64,000 nt of DNA. Source: Paenibacillus sp. FSL H7-0326 (GTDB taxonomy: Bacteria > Bacillota > Bacilli > Paenibacillales > Paenibacillaceae). The stretch is from NCBI RefSeq assembly GCF_001955535.1, contig NZ_MPVN01000004.1, positions 496,001 through 560,000 on the forward strand, in the 5' to 3' direction. Position numbers and translations under genes: made by a program. The notes beneath the pieces are model-generated. The model was given only the letters and a program-made list of their open reading frames with translations, was not told the DNA's origin and made no database searches. Shown here piece by piece: positions 62,610 to 64,000 of this stretch; position 1 is the stretch's first letter, and each line of letters opens with the position of its first letter.

Positions 62610-64000
62610 ATGATGAAGAAGCGCTCTGCTATACTGCTGGTGGTTCTTGCGCTTCTGGGTGGAAGCTTGCTTACACTCGCTGTTGTAAATTACCCGGGGC
62701 TGAACAGCCAGGGCGGAGAAGGGCTGCTTGCCAGTGTAACCGGCAGCAATCAGAAGAATGAACTGCAGAAGATTGAAACCGCACTTGACCTGATCGAGGC
62801 TAACTATTATCAAGATGTGGACCGTACTAAATTAATTGATGGCGCTATTAATGGAATGATGGAGGCCCTCGGAGATCCTTATTCTAATTACATGGGTCAG
62901 GAAACAGCTGCTCAATTCGAAGAATCGATTGAAGGTTCATTTACAGGTATTGGCGCAGAGGTATCCTCACAGGATGGCAATGTTGTGGTGGTATCACCGA
63001 TCAAGGGCTCTCCCGCTGAAAAAGCAGGAATACGGGCTAAGGACGTGATCCTGTCTGTCAATGGTGAATCTTTGCAGGGGCTTGATCTCAATGATGCCGT
63101 CTCCAAGATCCGTGGACCGAAGGGCAGCGAAGCCAAGGTTCAGGTTCAGCGTTCTGGATCCAATGAGCCGCTCGAGTTCAGTATTATACGAGATGACATT
63201 GATCTGGAGACCGTGTATGCGGAGATGAAGGAAGATGATGTCGGCGTTATTACGATAACGCAGTTCTCTTTGAATACAGCTGAACGGTTCAAGGAGGAGC
63301 TTGCTAAGCTTGAAAGCCAGAACATGAAGGGGCTTGTCATCGACGTTCGTAACAATCCGGGCGGCGTACTGTCTGTCGTCATTGATATCGCAGAGCAGTT
63401 TGTTCCTTCTGGAGAACTGATCGTGCAAGTGGAAGACAAGAACGGAACTCGGGAAACAAATAAGTCCAAAGGTTCAGCGAAGGATTACCCGGTGAGTGTC
63501 CTGATGAACAAAGGAAGTGCGAGCGCATCTGAAATTTTGGCAGGCGCACTGCAGCAATCCGCTGGAGCGACACTGCTCGGTGAGCATTCCTTCGGTAAAG
63601 GAACGGTGCAGACCAGCTTTGAACGTCAGCTTGGTGACGGAAGTCTTGTGAAGATTACGATAGCCAAGTGGCTTACGCCAAACGGTGATTGGATTCATGA
63701 GAAAGGAATTGAGCCTGATATTAGTGTAAGTCAGCCTGATTATTTCTCCGTGGCACCAATCAATAAGGATAATCTTCCATTGAAGTACGATACCAACAGT
63801 ACGGACGTGAAGAACGCCCAAACGATGCTCGAGGGTCTCGGATATAAGACGGATCGCAAAGACGGATATTATGATGATAAGACCGTAGAAGCCGTCAAAG
63901 CTTTCCAAAGCTCACAAGGACTGAGCGTGAGCGGAAATATCAACGAGGAAACGGCTGCAGCACTTGAGACGGCGCTCATTGAACGAATCGGCGATCCTGC
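62610..64000 (+). CDS. C-terminal processing protease (S41 family), 3' truncated
   Basis: The frame from the ATG at 62610 (AAAGGGCGG upstream) stays open to the window end, 463 codons, so the stop lies outside. A hydrophobic N-terminal anchor (RSAILLVVLALLGGSLLTLAV) is followed by a PDZ domain near 110-190 (GSFTGIGAEVSSQDGNVVVV; SPAEKAGIRAKDVILSVNGE) and the S41 protease core. Catalytic residues read as Ser305 (NKGSASASEILAGAL), Lys330 (FGKGTVQTSF) and Gln334, the same spacing as in B. subtilis CtpB. A peptidoglycan-binding domain begins near residue 390 (AQTMLEGLGYKTDRKDGYYD). CtpB-type enzymes cut SpoIVFA in the sigma-K pathway; this one could be CtpA- or CtpB-like. Confidence 0.93.
   Translation, partial: MMKKRSAILLVVLALLGGSLLTLAVVNYPGLNSQGGEGLLASVTGSNQKNELQKIETALDLIEANYYQDVDRTKLIDGAINGMMEALGDPYSNYMGQETAAQFEESIEGSFTGIGAEVSSQDGNVVVVSPIKGSPAEKAGIRAKDVILSVNGESLQGLDLNDAVSKIRGPKGSEAKVQVQRSGSNEPLEFSIIRDDIDLETVYAEMKEDDVGVITITQFSLNTAERFKEELAKLESQNMKGLVIDVRNNPGGVLSVVIDIAEQFVPSGELIVQVEDKNGTRETNKSKGSAKDYPVSVLMNKGSASASEILAGALQQSAGATLLGEHSFGKGTVQTSFERQLGDGSLVKITIAKWLTPNGDWIHEKGIEPDISVSQPDYFSVAPINKDNLPLKYDTNSTDVKNAQTMLEGLGYKTDRKDGYYDDKTVEAVKAFQSSQGLSVSGNINEETAAALETALIERIGDP

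Overview
The window is a stretch of chromosome from a spore-forming, flagellated Gram-positive bacterium, most likely Paenibacillus or a close relative. The evidence is an alpha/beta-type SASP spore gene, SLH-domain surface proteins, a degSU-comF-flgMN-flgKL-fliW-csrA-hag-flaG-fliDST-hpf-secA-prfB order like that of Bacillus subtilis, Gram-positive Shine-Dalgarno sites, and many intrinsic terminators. I see no rRNA, tRNA, insertion sequence, prophage or CRISPR array. Family names come from motifs read by eye; no database search was run.

Layout. 1-8.3 kb: a 5'-truncated beta-rich protein, a small exported protein, an unusual long SASP, metK, and a 1234-residue surface protein with C-terminal SLH domains. 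8.5-13.2 kb: an exported phosphodiester-glycosidase-type protein, then degS-degU. 13.2-18.2 kb: a 0.7 kb gene-free stretch, a membrane-anchored hypothetical gene behind a perfect 20-bp palindrome, comFA (with a GC-rich core), comFC and yvyF. 18.3-26.2 kb: the late flagellar block flgM-flgN-flgK-flgL, fliW-csrA, hag, flaG-fliD-fliS-fliT. 26.2-36.5 kb: a block without counterpart in the B. subtilis order, with three glycosyltransferase/TPR proteins, a 1588-residue SLH protein with near-identical beta-helix repeats, and a cold-shock gene. 37-43 kb: hpf, secA, prfB (with the programmed +1 frameshift) and a YitT-family gene. 43.3-53.6 kb: cardiolipin synthase (reverse strand) and a complete arginine block argC-J-B-D-F-G-H. 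53.7-58.9 kb: an esterase (reverse), a yhbD-yhbE-yhbF-like bactofilin operon, and a VanW protein (reverse). 59-64 kb: ftsE-ftsX, a secreted M23 peptidase with coiled coil, a 45-bp palindromic repeat array, and a 3'-truncated S41 protease (ctp).

How the genes work together. Motility genes dominate. FlgM would hold back sigma-D until the hook is complete, FlgN/FliS/FliT are export chaperones, and FliW-CsrA-flagellin form a partner-switch circuit; the hag leader carries a hairpin with GGA in its loop that fits a CsrA site very well. The glycosyltransferases directly after fliT probably modify flagellin. DegSU and ComF connect to the motility/competence decision. The ftsEX-M23-ctp group, with two WalR-type boxes between vanW and ftsE, is a cell-wall hydrolysis module. 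The arg genes would convert glutamate to arginine, apart from the first acetylation, which ArgJ can supply.

The most noteworthy items are the 45-bp palindromic array, the two WalR-like boxes, the island between fliT and hpf (including a GT2-methyltransferase-TPR fusion), the homogenised beta-helix repeats, the SASP insertion, and several perfect or near-perfect palindromes in control regions.
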